Shown: positions 1-7,377, counted from the stretch's first letter. The stretch: 14,719 bases of DNA from Sphingobium sp. (GCA_030148625.1 JASBTC010000229.1:1-14719); one strand, 5' to 3'. The notes: generated from the letters alone by a model not told the origin. Program-made: numbers and translations.

Positions 1-1232
1 GGCGCGTCGGGGCCGATCATATGGAGGCCGACGACCCGGTCGCTCGCGGCATCGACGATCATCTTGTAGAGCGAGCGCTCGTTGCGGCCGGCCAGCACAT
101 TCTTCATCGGCCGGAAATCGGACTGATAGACCTTGATCGAGCCAAGCTTGTTGCGGGCCTGCCCTTCGGTCATGCCGACGCCCGCAAGCGGCGGATGGCT
201 GAACACCGCGCTGGGGATGCAGCCATAATCGACCCGGTGCGGCTTGTTGCCGAAGACGGTGTCGGCAAAGGCCTGGCCTTCGCGGATCGCGACGGGCGTC
301 AACTGAACCCGATCGGTCACATCGCCAACGGCATAGATGCTATCGATGTTGGTGCGATTATCCTCATCGACGACGATCGCGCCCTTGTCGTTCAGCGCGA
401 CGCCGACATCCTCCAGCCCGATCCCGTCGCTCTTGGGGCGCCGGCCGGTCGCGAAGAGCAGGCAATCGGCCTCGATCGGCTCACAGCCCTTCATGAAGAT
501 CCTGAGCGCGCCGCTCTCGAGCTTCTCGACCTTTTCGAACGGCGCGTTGAAGCGGAATTCGATGCCCTTGATCATCGAGATCTGGAGCAAGCGGTCGCGG
601 ATCTGCTCATCATAACCGCGCAGGATCGCATCCGAACGGTTGACGATCGTGACCTTGCTGCCGAACTCGTTGAAGATGCCGGCGAACTCGTTGGCGATAT
701 AACCACCGCCCGCGATCACCACGCGCTTGGGCAGTTCGGGCAAGTGGAACACCTCGTTCGAAGTGATGCCATGTTCGGCACCCGGCACATCGGGGGTCAA
801 CGGCCAGGCGCCGGTCGCGACCAGGATCTTGCCCGCCGTCACCGTCCTGCCCGATGCCAGTGCGATCTCGTGCGGCCCTTTCAGGACGGCGCGCTCCGCG
901 ATCACTTCGACCTTATGGTTGCCCAGGGTCTCGGTATAGGCCTTCTCCAGCCGATCGACATCGGCCAGCACATTGTCGCGCAACACGCTCCAGTCGAAGC
1001 TGCAATCGGGCACGTTCCAGCCGAAGCGGCGCGCATCCTTCAGATCCTCGGCGAAATGCGCGCCATAGACGAGCAGTTTCTTGGGCACGCAGCCCCGGAT
1101 CACGCAGGTGCCGCCGACGCGATATTCCTCCGCCACCGCGACCTTCGCGCCATGCGCCGAGGCGACGCGCGAGGCACGCACGCCGCCCGAGCCGGCACCG
1201 ATCGTGAAAAGGTCGTAATCATAGCTGGGCAT
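1..1232 (-). CDS. gor: Glutathione-disulfide reductase (3' end cut off by window edge)
   Basis: Cytoplasmic FAD-dependent flavoenzyme that reduces glutathione disulfide with NADPH. The 410 visible residues begin MPSYDYDLF and show the FAD-binding GAGSGG (12-17) and the redox-active pair Cys43/Cys48 in GGTCVIRGCVPKK, the form typical of alphaproteobacterial and plant enzymes rather than of lipoamide dehydrogenase. Further on come a second dinucleotide fold (GGGYIANEFAG) followed by NRSDAILR, whose arginines fit NADPH preference, and the ATGRRP and YAVGDVTD segments. The family is about 450 residues, so roughly 40 C-terminal residues, including the catalytic HPxxxE motif, lie outside. The ATG is preceded by GAGAAGGAAG at 1239-1248, a good Shine-Dalgarno with about 6 nt spacing. 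It lies 132 bp after pgi on the same strand, with an inverted repeat between them, so co-transcription is uncertain. Confidence 0.95.
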   Translation of the reverse strand, partial: MPSYDYDLFTIGAGSGGVRASRVASAHGAKVAVAEEYRVGGTCVIRGCVPKKLLVYGAHFAEDLKDARRFGWNVPDCSFDWSVLRDNVLADVDRLEKAYTETLGNHKVEVIAERAVLKGPHEIALASGRTVTAGKILVATGAWPLTPDVPGAEHGITSNEVFHLPELPKRVVIAGGGYIANEFAGIFNEFGSKVTIVNRSDAILRGYDEQIRDRLLQISMIKGIEFRFNAPFEKVEKLESGALRIFMKGCEPIEADCLLFATGRRPKSDGIGLEDVGVALNDKGAIVVDEDNRTNIDSIYAVGDVTDRVQLTPVAIREGQAFADTVFGNKPHRVDYGCIPSAVFSHPPLAGVGMTEGQARNKLGSIKVYQSDFRPMKNVLAGRNERSLYKMIVDAASDRVVGLHMIGPDA

Positions 1233-1250
1233 CGGGGGCTTCCTTCTCGT

Positions 1251-1276
1251 GTCATTCCGGCGAAAGCGGGCATGAC
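1251..1276. repeat. REP-like imperfect inverted repeat between pgi and gor
   Basis: A 26-bp imperfect palindrome: arms GTCATTCCGG and CGGGCATGAC around the loop CGAAAG. It resembles the short GTCATTCC-type intergenic inverted repeats I recall from sphingomonad and other alphaproteobacterial genomes; that is memory, not a search. No T-run follows on either strand, so it is not a standard terminator. In pgi-gor mRNA it could form a hairpin about 20 nt upstream of the gor start. Confidence 0.55.
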
Positions 1277-1364
1277 AATGGAGGCATCATCTAGGGATTG
1301 CCGCCTGATCGAACAAACGGCTTTTCCCCATCGCAGTGATCGACCGCCTGCTTTGCCGATTCGA

Positions 1365-2873
1365 TTATCTGTTGAGCCCCGCGCGTTCGATCAGCGCCCG
1401 CGTCGAGGCATCGAACCGCTCGGTGCCTTCGCTGTCGATCGAACGCGCGATCTCCTTGCCCAGTTCGACGCCGAACTGGTCGAACGGATTGATCCCGATC
1501 ATCACCGCATTGGCGAAGGTCCGCTGCTCGTAGAATGCGATCAGCGCGCCAAGCGTCGCCGGGTCGAGCCGATCGAGCAGAACGGTGCTCGACGGCCGAT
1601 CCCCCGGATAGCTGCGCGCCGCATCATCGCTCGCGCGGCCCGCCATCAATGCCGCGCCCTGTGCGAAGCAATTGATGAGCAACTGGCGATGATGATCCTC
1701 GACCAGCGCGTCACCGGCCTCGATCGCGGCGACGAACTCGACGGGAACGAGATGCGTACCCTGGTGGAGCAGCTGGAACACGGCATGCTGCGCATCGGTC
1801 CCCACCCCGCCCCAGGTGATCGGCGCGCTCGGCCGGTCGAGCGGCCGGCCGTCGGCCGTCGCGCTTTTGCCGTTCGATTCCATCTCGAGCTGCTGGAGAT
1901 AGCTGGGCAGCAGCCGCAGCCTTTCGTCATAAGCGAACACCGCGCGCGTCTCGCAACCGCGCGCCTGCGCATAATAGAGATCGGCGAAAGCGGCGAGCAC
2001 GGGCGCGTTCGAGCTCCAGGGCGCGAGCCGGAAATGGCGATCCATCGCCGCCGCCCCCTCGAGCAGTTCCTCGAACGCATTCCAGCCCAGCGCCAGCGCG
2101 GCGGGGAAACCGATCGACGACCAGAGCGAATACCGCCCACCAACGCTTTCGGAGAAAGGCAGAACACGGGTCTCGTCGACGCCCCAGGCCACCGCCTTGT
2201 CAGGCGCGGCGGTCAGCGCGACGACGCGACCATAGGGATCCTCAACCCCCGCTTCCGCCATCCATTCGAGCACGCTTTCGGCGTTGAGCATGGTCTCGGT
2301 GGTGGTGAAGGTCTTCGACGCGACGGCAAGCAGCGTCGCCGACGGATCGAACCGGGCGAACGCCTCTTCGAGCGCCGCACCGTCGACATTGGAAACGATG
2401 GCGACATCGTAGCGGTTCGAATCGCGGCCAAGCGCATCGACCAGCAAGTCTGGCCCCAGCGCGGATCCGCCAATGCCGACATGCAGCACATGGCGGATCG
2501 GTCCGAAGGCATCGGCCTCGATCGCATCGATCAGCGCGCGCATCCGCGCATGGAGCCCGCGCGCCTGCACCACGCGTTCCGGAGCGCCCTCGCCGCGCTC
2601 CGCACTATGCTCGGCGGCGCGGCCCTCGGTGACATTGACGGGCTTCCCCGCGAACATCGCATCGCGGGCGCCGGCCAGCCCCGCAGCATCGGCGAGCGCC
2701 GCAAAATTGTCGATCAGCCCGGTGGTGAGATGGGTTTTCGACCAGTCGAAGCGGATGCCCGCTTCTTCGACCACGAGACGCGACAGCCGGTCCGGCTCCG
2801 CGGCAAAGAGCTCGACAAGCGTCCTCCGCTCGGTGCCGTCAATGGCCTTCCAGATCGCTGCCTTGTCACCCAT
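1365..2873 (-). CDS. pgi: Glucose-6-phosphate isomerase
   Basis: Interconverts glucose 6-phosphate and fructose 6-phosphate in the cytoplasm, linking glycolysis or gluconeogenesis with the Entner-Doudoroff and pentose phosphate routes. The 502 residues show the phosphosugar-binding GIGGSALG (133-140), family signature 1 in ESVGGRYSLW (242-251), and the catalytic residues Glu332 (MESNGK) and His363 (GTDAQH), with the same 31-residue spacing as the E. coli pair. Signature 2, INPFDQFGVELGK, ends at catalytic Lys473. The reading frame is open 30 codons further upstream, but I chose the ATG at 2873: it follows AAGGAG with about 8 nt spacing, and MGDKAAIW is a normal family N-terminus. The protein is somewhat shorter than the 549-residue E. 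coli enzyme, but no active-site element is missing. It is transcribed divergently from the marR operon and followed by gor on the same strand. Confidence 0.97.
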   Translation of the reverse strand: MGDKAAIWKAIDGTERRTLVELFAAEPDRLSRLVVEEAGIRFDWSKTHLTTGLIDNFAALADAAGLAGARDAMFAGKPVNVTEGRAAEHSAERGEGAPERVVQARGLHARMRALIDAIEADAFGPIRHVLHVGIGGSALGPDLLVDALGRDSNRYDVAIVSNVDGAALEEAFARFDPSATLLAVASKTFTTTETMLNAESVLEWMAEAGVEDPYGRVVALTAAPDKAVAWGVDETRVLPFSESVGGRYSLWSSIGFPAALALGWNAFEELLEGAAAMDRHFRLAPWSSNAPVLAAFADLYYAQARGCETRAVFAYDERLRLLPSYLQQLEMESNGKSATADGRPLDRPSAPITWGGVGTDAQHAVFQLLHQGTHLVPVEFVAAIEAGDALVEDHHRQLLINCFAQGAALMAGRASDDAARSYPGDRPSSTVLLDRLDPATLGALIAFYEQRTFANAVMIGINPFDQFGVELGKEIARSIDSEGTERFDASTRALIERAGLNR

Positions 2874-2916
2874 ATGCGATTCTCCTTGATCGGGCGCGAC
2901 AATAGGATCTGTGCGG

Positions 2917-2928
2917 GTTTCTGGAAAC
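2917..2928. promoter_or_regulatory. GTTTC-TG-GAAAC palindrome between pgi and marR
   Basis: A 12-bp inverted repeat with perfect 5-bp arms in the 95-bp divergent intergenic region. On the minus strand it overlaps a weak -35-like TTTCCA, 17 nt before a -10-like TATTGT that would serve pgi. Operator function is inferred only from symmetry and position. Confidence 0.35.
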
Positions 2929-2932
2929 GCCA

Positions 2933-2964
2933 TTGATCGCATACGCAACACGTGTATATGCACG
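2933..2964 (+). promoter_or_regulatory. Candidate promoter and overlapping operator of the marR operon
   Basis: A -35-like TTGATC (2933-2938) and a -10-like TATATG (2955-2960) are separated by 16 nt. This puts the predicted transcript start within a few bases of the marR ATG at 2969. The -10 lies inside the near-palindrome CGTGTATATGCACG (2951-2964), which has perfect CGTG/CACG arms. MarR proteins typically bind such short palindromes and repress their own operons, so autoregulation is a reasonable inference. The same site also lies upstream of divergent pgi. Confidence 0.5.
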
Positions 2965-2968
2965 AATC

Positions 2969-3382
2969 ATGCTTTCCACCGTTTGCGCCTGTACCAAGCT
3001 CCGCCGATCGGCGCGGGCCGTGACCGCCTTCTACGACGCCGCACTGGAGGGATCCGGCCTGTCGACGCCGCAATTCTCGCTGCTTCGCATGCTCGACCGA
3101 TCGGGCCCATGTTCGCTGACCGCCTTTGCCGAGCGGACCGGGCACGACCGGACGACGATCAGCCGCACGGTCGGCGCGCTGCGCGACCAGGGGCTGGTCC
3201 GTTTCGCGGAGGGCGGCGACCAGCGTTCGCGGATCGTCGAGATCGCGCCGGCGGGCAAGGACGCGATCGCACGCTGCCTGCCGGCATGGGAAGCCGCCGA
3301 GCATCGTGTCGACGCGGTGCTCGGCCCCGATCGCGTCGCATTGTTCGCGCTGCTCGACCGCATCGAGGAGATCCGGCCATGA
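2969..3382 (+). CDS. MarR-family winged-helix regulator, possibly redox responsive
   Basis: A 137-residue dimeric DNA-binding regulator, probably the repressor of the transporter operon it heads. It has an N-terminal dimerisation helix, a helix-turn-helix with recognition helix near HDRTTISRTVGALRDQGLV (59-77), and a wing EGGDQRSRIVEI (81-92). Cys6 and Cys8 form a CxC motif. Aligned by eye on B. subtilis OhrR, Cys8 falls at the peroxide-sensing Cys15 and Tyr22 at Tyr29, but the second sensing Tyr is Thr33 here. The frame opens with TTG at 2933, but the ATG at 2969 gives the normal family length and sits where transcription would start. No Shine-Dalgarno is visible, so a leaderless mRNA is likely. 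The stop overlaps the transporter start as ATGA. The inducing signal is unknown. Confidence 0.9.
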   Translation: MLSTVCACTKLRRSARAVTAFYDAALEGSGLSTPQFSLLRMLDRSGPCSLTAFAERTGHDRTTISRTVGALRDQGLVRFAEGGDQRSRIVEIAPAGKDAIARCLPAWEAAEHRVDAVLGPDRVALFALLDRIEEIRP

Positions 3383-4578
3383 AGACCCGTTCTCCCTGGA
3401 CGGTCGTGATCTGCGCCGCCGCCGTGGTCACGCTGGCGATGGGCGTGCGCCAGTCCTTCGGCCTGTTCCTGCCGCAAATGGGGCCGGCGCTCGATATTGG
3501 CCGCTCCGATTTCGGGCTGGCGCTGGCGATCCAGAATCTGATGCTCGGCCTTGCCCAGCCCTTTGTCGGCGCGATCGCCGACAAGCATGGCGCCGGCCGC
3601 GTCACGCTGGCGGGCGCCCTGCTCTATGTCGCCGGGCTGGTCGGCGCATCGTTCGCGACCAATGCGCTCGGCATCCATCTGACCCTGGGTTTCATGGTCG
3701 GCCTCGCCATGACCGGCGTCACCTTCACCGTGATGCTCGGCGCGGTCGGCCGCGTCGTTCCGCCCGAACGGCGGACGATGGCCTTCGGCATCGTCACCGC
3801 GGGCGGATCGGTCGGACAGTTCCTGGTCGTACCGGGCGCGCAGCTGCTGCTCGGCGAGCTCGGCTATCATATGGCGTTCATCGCGCTCGCCGGACTGATC
3901 GGGATGGCCGCGGTGCTTGCGATCGGTGTCGCGGGCAAGCCGCCGGCGCTGGACGCGGACGGCCCGGCACAAAGCGTCGGCGAGGCGCTGCGCGAGGCGT
4001 CGGGCGTGCGCAGCTTCTGGCTGCTCAATGCGGGCTTTTTCGTCTGCGGATTCCATATCGCGTTCATCGCGACGCATTTCCCGGCCTATCTGGCGGACAA
4101 GCAGATTCCGCCGGCGATCGGCGCAACCGCGCTCGCACTTGTCGGCCTGTTCAATATCTTCGGATCCTATGCCTTCGGCATGTCGGGCGATCGCTACCCC
4201 AAACATTATCTGCTCGCCGGCCTTTATGCGGCGCGCGGCCTCGTGTTCGTGCTGTTCCTCGCGCTGCCGCTCACCAATGTCACCGCGCTCGCCTTTGCCG
4301 CGGCGATGGGCTTCCTCTGGCTCGGCACCGTGCCGCTCACCAACGGATTGGTCAGCCAGATCTTCGGCGTGCGGCATTTGTCGATGCTCGGCGGCATCGT
4401 CTTTCTCTCGCATCAGGTCGGCAGCTTCTTCGGTGCCTGGGCGGCGGGTTATATGTTCGACCGGATGGGATCTTATGACGCGGCCTGGATCGCCTCGATC
4501 GCGCTGGCGGCGATGGCCGCGATCGTCCACCTGCCGATCCGCGACGCACCACTGGTGCGTCGGGCGGTGCCGGCATGA
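3379..4578 (+). CDS. Major facilitator superfamily transporter, substrate unknown
   Basis: A 399-residue inner-membrane secondary transporter with about 12 hydrophobic helices. The MFS motif A is seen between helices 2 and 3 as GAIADKHGAGR (64-74), and GMSGDRYPKH is a related loop in the second half. The N-terminal RQSFGLFLPQM (24-34) resembles the monocarboxylate/OFA-type MFS branch, but this does not fix the substrate. The frame is open back to 2911; the ATG at 3379 is chosen because GAGGAG lies about 8 nt upstream and it overlaps the marR stop as ATGA, so translation is probably coupled. MarR control suggests export or uptake of a small organic or toxic compound; that is inference from arrangement only. 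Confidence 0.9.
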   Translation: MKTRSPWTVVICAAAVVTLAMGVRQSFGLFLPQMGPALDIGRSDFGLALAIQNLMLGLAQPFVGAIADKHGAGRVTLAGALLYVAGLVGASFATNALGIHLTLGFMVGLAMTGVTFTVMLGAVGRVVPPERRTMAFGIVTAGGSVGQFLVVPGAQLLLGELGYHMAFIALAGLIGMAAVLAIGVAGKPPALDADGPAQSVGEALREASGVRSFWLLNAGFFVCGFHIAFIATHFPAYLADKQIPPAIGATALALVGLFNIFGSYAFGMSGDRYPKHYLLAGLYAARGLVFVLFLALPLTNVTALAFAAAMGFLWLGTVPLTNGLVSQIFGVRHLSMLGGIVFLSHQVGSFFGAWAAGYMFDRMGSYDAAWIASIALAAMAAIVHLPIRDAPLVRRAVPA

Positions 4579-4700
4579 CGCGGCGAGCCTCGCTGGTGAC
4601 GGTCGCGATCGCCGCGCCATTGATCGTGACGGGCTGGCTGTTGTGGCGCAGTCAGGGTGTGATGATCTGGCTGCAGGGCGCCATCGCCTACTGTCTGTAG
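4575..4700 (+). CDS. Small single-helix membrane protein (41 aa), third gene of the marR-MFS operon
   Basis: The ATG overlaps the transporter stop as ATGA, the same junction as between marR and the transporter, which argues for real coupled translation. The product starts MTRRASLVTVAI, has positive charge at the N-terminus, one hydrophobic segment at about residues 6-24 (rich in A, I, V, L and W), then WRSQGVMIWLQGAIAYCL. The arginine-rich start predicts an N-in orientation. There is no known domain. It could be an accessory subunit of the transporter or an unrelated conserved micro-protein. Function is unknown; the evidence is position, start overlap and membrane-like composition. Confidence 0.6.
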   Translation: MTRRASLVTVAIAAPLIVTGWLLWRSQGVMIWLQGAIAYCL

Positions 4701-4745
4701 AGGGCGTCGCTTGACGCGTTCGCGGGCGCGCCGCAAAGCACGGAT

Positions 4746-5567
4746 ATGACCGACCAGACCTCCGCAACCAAGCCGCGCAAGAAGAAGCGGTCGGAAACCG
4801 CCGATTTCATGATCTTCCTGCTCAAGCTGGGGATCTTCGTCTTCCTGTTCCGCAGCTTCTTCGCAGCACCGTTCAATATCCCCTCCGAATCGATGATGCC
4901 GCGCCTGCTGGTCGGCGACTATCTGCTCGTCTCCAAATGGAGTTACGGCTATTCGCGCTATTCGCTGCCGTTCAGCCTGCCGTTGATCCCCGGCCGCGTG
5001 TTCGCCAGCACGCCCGAGCGTGGCGACGTCGTGGTGTTCAAGGCGCCGCCGACCCAGCGCCAGGACTATATCAAGCGCGTCATCGGCCTGCCCGGCGACA
5101 TGATCCAGGTCCGCGACGGCCAGGTCATCCTCAACGGCACGCCGGTACCGCGCGACAAGATCGCCGATTTCGTCCTGCCGGAAAAACCGTACAATAAATG
5201 CCTGACCGAGAAATCGATCGAGGTCCTGCCGGGCGGCCGCCAGTGCCGCTACACCCGCTATCGCGAGACCCTGCCCAACGGAAAGAGCTATGAGGTGCTC
5301 GACACGGCACAGGGTACGGCGGGCGACGACACCGAGGTCTATACTGTGCCCCAGGGCATGTTGTTCCTGATGGGCGACAATCGCGACCATAGCGCCGACA
5401 GCCGCTTTCCGGCACGCGACGGCGAAGCGATCGGCATGGTGCCTGAGGAAAATCTCGTCGGCCGCGCCTGGATCAGCGTGTTCTCCACCGATGGTTCCGC
5501 GTCCTGGCTGATGCCATGGACCTGGTTCACCGCGGCACGCTGGGAGCGAATCGGGGAACGCTTCTGA
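4746..5567 (+). CDS. lepB: Signal peptidase I
   Basis: Inner-membrane serine/lysine protease that removes signal peptides from exported proteins. The 273 residues have a lysine-rich cytoplasmic start (KPRKKKR, 9-15) and one membrane anchor at about 21-42. Next come the nucleophile Ser49 in PSESMMP, the general base Lys110 in DYIKRVIGLPGD, and the conserved box GDNRDHSADSR (210-220). One predicted N-terminal transmembrane helix is usual for alphaproteobacterial LepB, against two in E. coli. An inserted segment (about 140-200, with Cys152 and Cys167) lies between the Lys box and the GDNRD box, as in longer gram-negative enzymes. The Shine-Dalgarno is weak. It lies 45 bp after the small membrane gene, so read-through from the marR operon is possible, and it heads lepB-rnc-era. 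Confidence 0.96.
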   Translation: MTDQTSATKPRKKKRSETADFMIFLLKLGIFVFLFRSFFAAPFNIPSESMMPRLLVGDYLLVSKWSYGYSRYSLPFSLPLIPGRVFASTPERGDVVVFKAPPTQRQDYIKRVIGLPGDMIQVRDGQVILNGTPVPRDKIADFVLPEKPYNKCLTEKSIEVLPGGRQCRYTRYRETLPNGKSYEVLDTAQGTAGDDTEVYTVPQGMLFLMGDNRDHSADSRFPARDGEAIGMVPEENLVGRAWISVFSTDGSASWLMPWTWFTAARWERIGERF

Positions 5568-6232
5568 GCACGCCCGACCTTTCGGAGTGGATCGAAAACA
5601 CGCTGGGCCACCGACCGGCCGATCCGGCGCTGTTCACGCGCGCGGTGACGCACGGCAGCCAGAGCACCGCCAATTACGAACGCCTGGAATTCCTCGGCGA
5701 TCGCGTGCTCGGCCTCGTCATGGCCGACTGGCTGTTCGAGCGTTTCCCCGACGAACCCGAAGGCAAGCTTTCGCCGCGCTTCAACGCCCTCGTGGCCGGA
5801 GAGACCTGTGCGGAGGTCGCACGCCGGATCGGCCTGGTGCCCTATATGCGGCTGGGCAAGCAGGCGCGCGACGACGGCGCCGCGCAGAGCGACAACGTCC
5901 TGGGCGACATGGTCGAGGCGCTGATCGGCGCGCTGTGGCTGGAAAACGGGCTCGACGCACCGCGCGCCTTTATCCGTCGCGCCTGGGCCGACCTGATCGA
6001 CACCCAGACCAGCGCGCCGCGCCATCCCAAATCCGCGCTGCAGGAATGGGCGGCGGCGCACAACCGGCGACCACCGATCTATACCGTCACCGACCGCTCC
6101 GGTCCGCATCATGCACCGGTGTTCACCGTCACCGTTTCGATCGGCAAGCTCGCCGAAGCCAGCGCGACAGGTGCGTCGAAACAGGAAGCGGAGACCGCAG
6201 CCGCAAAGGCGCTGTTGGCGCAACTGAACTGA
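5516..6232 (+). CDS. rnc: Ribonuclease III (start probably CTG at 5564)
   Basis: Endoribonuclease for double-stranded RNA that processes rRNA precursors and some mRNAs. Numbered from the ATG at 5516 (238 residues), the RNase III domain has ERLEFLGD (55-62) with Glu55, Glu58 and Asp62, then Glu82, Asp131 and Glu134 in the second metal-binding motif. A dsRNA-binding domain fills about 169-238, ending in the basic KQEAETAAAKAL helix. The ATG at 5516 is the only ATG/GTG/TTG before the catalytic domain, but it lies 52 bp inside lepB with no Shine-Dalgarno. The CTG at 5564 overlaps the lepB stop as CTGA and follows GGGGAA. Starting there, every catalytic residue falls within one position of E. coli numbering (38, 45, 65, 114, 117). 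I give the outer limit but think 5564 is the likelier start. Confidence 0.93.
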   Translation: MDLVHRGTLGANRGTLLSTPDLSEWIENTLGHRPADPALFTRAVTHGSQSTANYERLEFLGDRVLGLVMADWLFERFPDEPEGKLSPRFNALVAGETCAEVARRIGLVPYMRLGKQARDDGAAQSDNVLGDMVEALIGALWLENGLDAPRAFIRRAWADLIDTQTSAPRHPKSALQEWAAAHNRRPPIYTVTDRSGPHHAPVFTVTVSIGKLAEASATGASKQEAETAAAKALLAQLN

Positions 6233-6298
6233 CGGCGCGCCGGACCTGATTTCCACGCCTTCCTTGCCTCGCGCACCATTTCGCGCAAAGGCGGGCGA

Positions 6299-7204
6299 GT
6301 GAACGACATCAATCAACAACGCTGCGGCCTCGTCGCCGTGGTCGGCGCCCCCAATGCGGGCAAGTCGACGCTGGTCAACGCACTGGTCGGACAGAAGGTC
6401 GCGATCGTCAGTCCCAAGGCGCAGACCACGCGCACGCGGCTGATGGGCGTCGCGATCGAGGGACAAAGCCAGGTCATGCTGGTCGATACGCCCGGTATCT
6501 TCGAGCCGAAACGACGGCTGGACCGCGCGATGGTCGCCGCCGCCTGGGGCGGCGCGCAGGATGCGGACCTGATCGCGCTGGTCGTCGATTCGAAGGCCGG
6601 GCTCGGCCCCAAGGTCTCCAGCATCGTCGAGGTCCTCAAGGGCCGGTCGGAACGGAAGATCCTGATCCTCAACAAGGTCGATATCGCCGACAAGGCGCGG
6701 CTGCTCGTCCATGCCGAGCGGCTGAACGCACAGCTCGGCTTCGACGAGATCTTCATGATCAGCGCGACGACCGGCGATGGACTCGCCGATCTCAAGGCGG
6801 CGCTGGGCGCGGCAATGCCCGAGGGGCCCTGGCATTTCCCGGAAGATCAGGTATCCGATGCGACCGACCGGATGCTCGCCGCCGAAGTGACGCGCGAGCA
6901 GCTCTATCTCCAGCTCCACGCCGAACTTCCCTATGCCTGCGTGGTCGAGACCGAGAAATACGAGGAACGCAAGGACGGATCGGTCGAGATCCATCAGCAG
7001 ATCCTGGTCGGGCGCACGAGCCAGCGCGCCATCATACTCGGCAAAGGCGGTCAGCGATTGAAGGAGATCGGCAGCCGCGCCCGCGCCGAACTGGCAACGC
7101 TGCTGGGCGTGCGCGTCCATCTGTATCTGCACGTCAAAGTGAAGCCCGACTGGGAAGAGGATCGCGGCGTCTACCGCGATATCGGCCTCGACTGGGTCGA
7201 CTGA
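6299..7204 (+). CDS. era: GTPase Era
   Basis: Essential GTPase that binds the 3' end of 16S rRNA and assists 30S maturation, coupled with cell-cycle progress. The 301 residues contain G1 GAPNAGKS (16-23), G2 region TTRTR (43-47), G3 DTPG (63-66), G4 NKVD (125-128) and G5 SAT (155-157). A C-terminal KH RNA-binding domain (about 200-285) carries the GKGG loop at 248-251. It starts at GTG, 66 bp after rnc, with AAAGGCGGG just upstream. The rnc-era pairing is widespread; here the next gene is neither recO nor pdxJ, and transcription converges with genes on the minus strand. No obvious intrinsic terminator follows. Confidence 0.97.
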   Translation: MNDINQQRCGLVAVVGAPNAGKSTLVNALVGQKVAIVSPKAQTTRTRLMGVAIEGQSQVMLVDTPGIFEPKRRLDRAMVAAAWGGAQDADLIALVVDSKAGLGPKVSSIVEVLKGRSERKILILNKVDIADKARLLVHAERLNAQLGFDEIFMISATTGDGLADLKAALGAAMPEGPWHFPEDQVSDATDRMLAAEVTREQLYLQLHAELPYACVVETEKYEERKDGSVEIHQQILVGRTSQRAIILGKGGQRLKEIGSRARAELATLLGVRVHLYLHVKVKPDWEEDRGVYRDIGLDWVD

Positions 7205-7235
7205 CGCCCGTCAGCGGCTCGGAATTTTCAGCCGG

Positions 7236-7337
7236 TCAGAATTTGAGGACGATCGTCCCGATCAACGCGACCCATGCTATGGCCGCGAAGGTGCCAATCA
7301 GAATGCAATCGCCTTGCCGGCGCAACAATGAGCGCAT
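7236..7337 (-). CDS. Candidate 33-aa single-helix membrane protein
   Basis: ATG at 7337 to TGA at 7236 encodes a protein beginning MRSLLRRQGD and continuing CILIGTFAAIAWVALIGTIV to LKF. That is a positively charged start, then one clean hydrophobic helix of about 20 residues, the usual look of a small N-in membrane protein. GAGGAT lies just upstream of the ATG. It sits in the 260-bp gap between convergent era and the sirtuin gene, which otherwise has no gene. Other frames here (minus 7431-7228, plus 7274-7570) give charged, non-descript products. No family is recognised; evidence is composition plus a ribosome-binding site. Confidence 0.45.
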   Translation of the reverse strand: MRSLLRRQGDCILIGTFAAIAWVALIGTIVLKF

Positions 7338-7338
7338 C

Positions 7339-7369
7339 TATCCTCGTCCCCAGACTATTTTGGAGGATA
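7339..7369 (-). promoter_or_regulatory. Possible ribosome-site-masking hairpin before the 33-aa ORF
   Basis: TATCCTC (7339-7345, plus strand) and GAGGATA (7363-7369) are perfect 7-bp inverted repeats with a 17-nt loop. In minus-strand RNA the upstream arm would pair with the GAGGATA that contains the ribosome-binding site directly before the start at 7337. This could hold translation off. Pairing is visible; function is inferred. Confidence 0.35.
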
Positions 7370-7377
7370 ATTTCCCC

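Noticed and set aside
21..2936. 971-residue open frame on the plus strand across gor and pgi
   Set aside because: Antisense shadow of two clearly identified genes. Long stop-free antisense frames are expected in GC-rich DNA, and the translation is a low-complexity mix of R, D, H and A with no domain.
3031..4767. 578-residue minus-strand frame opposite the marR-MFS operon
   Set aside because: Charged, repetitive translation typical of an antisense frame; the plus-strand genes have clear family motifs and coupled starts.
5339..7132. 597-residue minus-strand frame opposite rnc and era
   Set aside because: Both rnc and era are beyond doubt on the other strand, and the antisense product has no recognisable motif.
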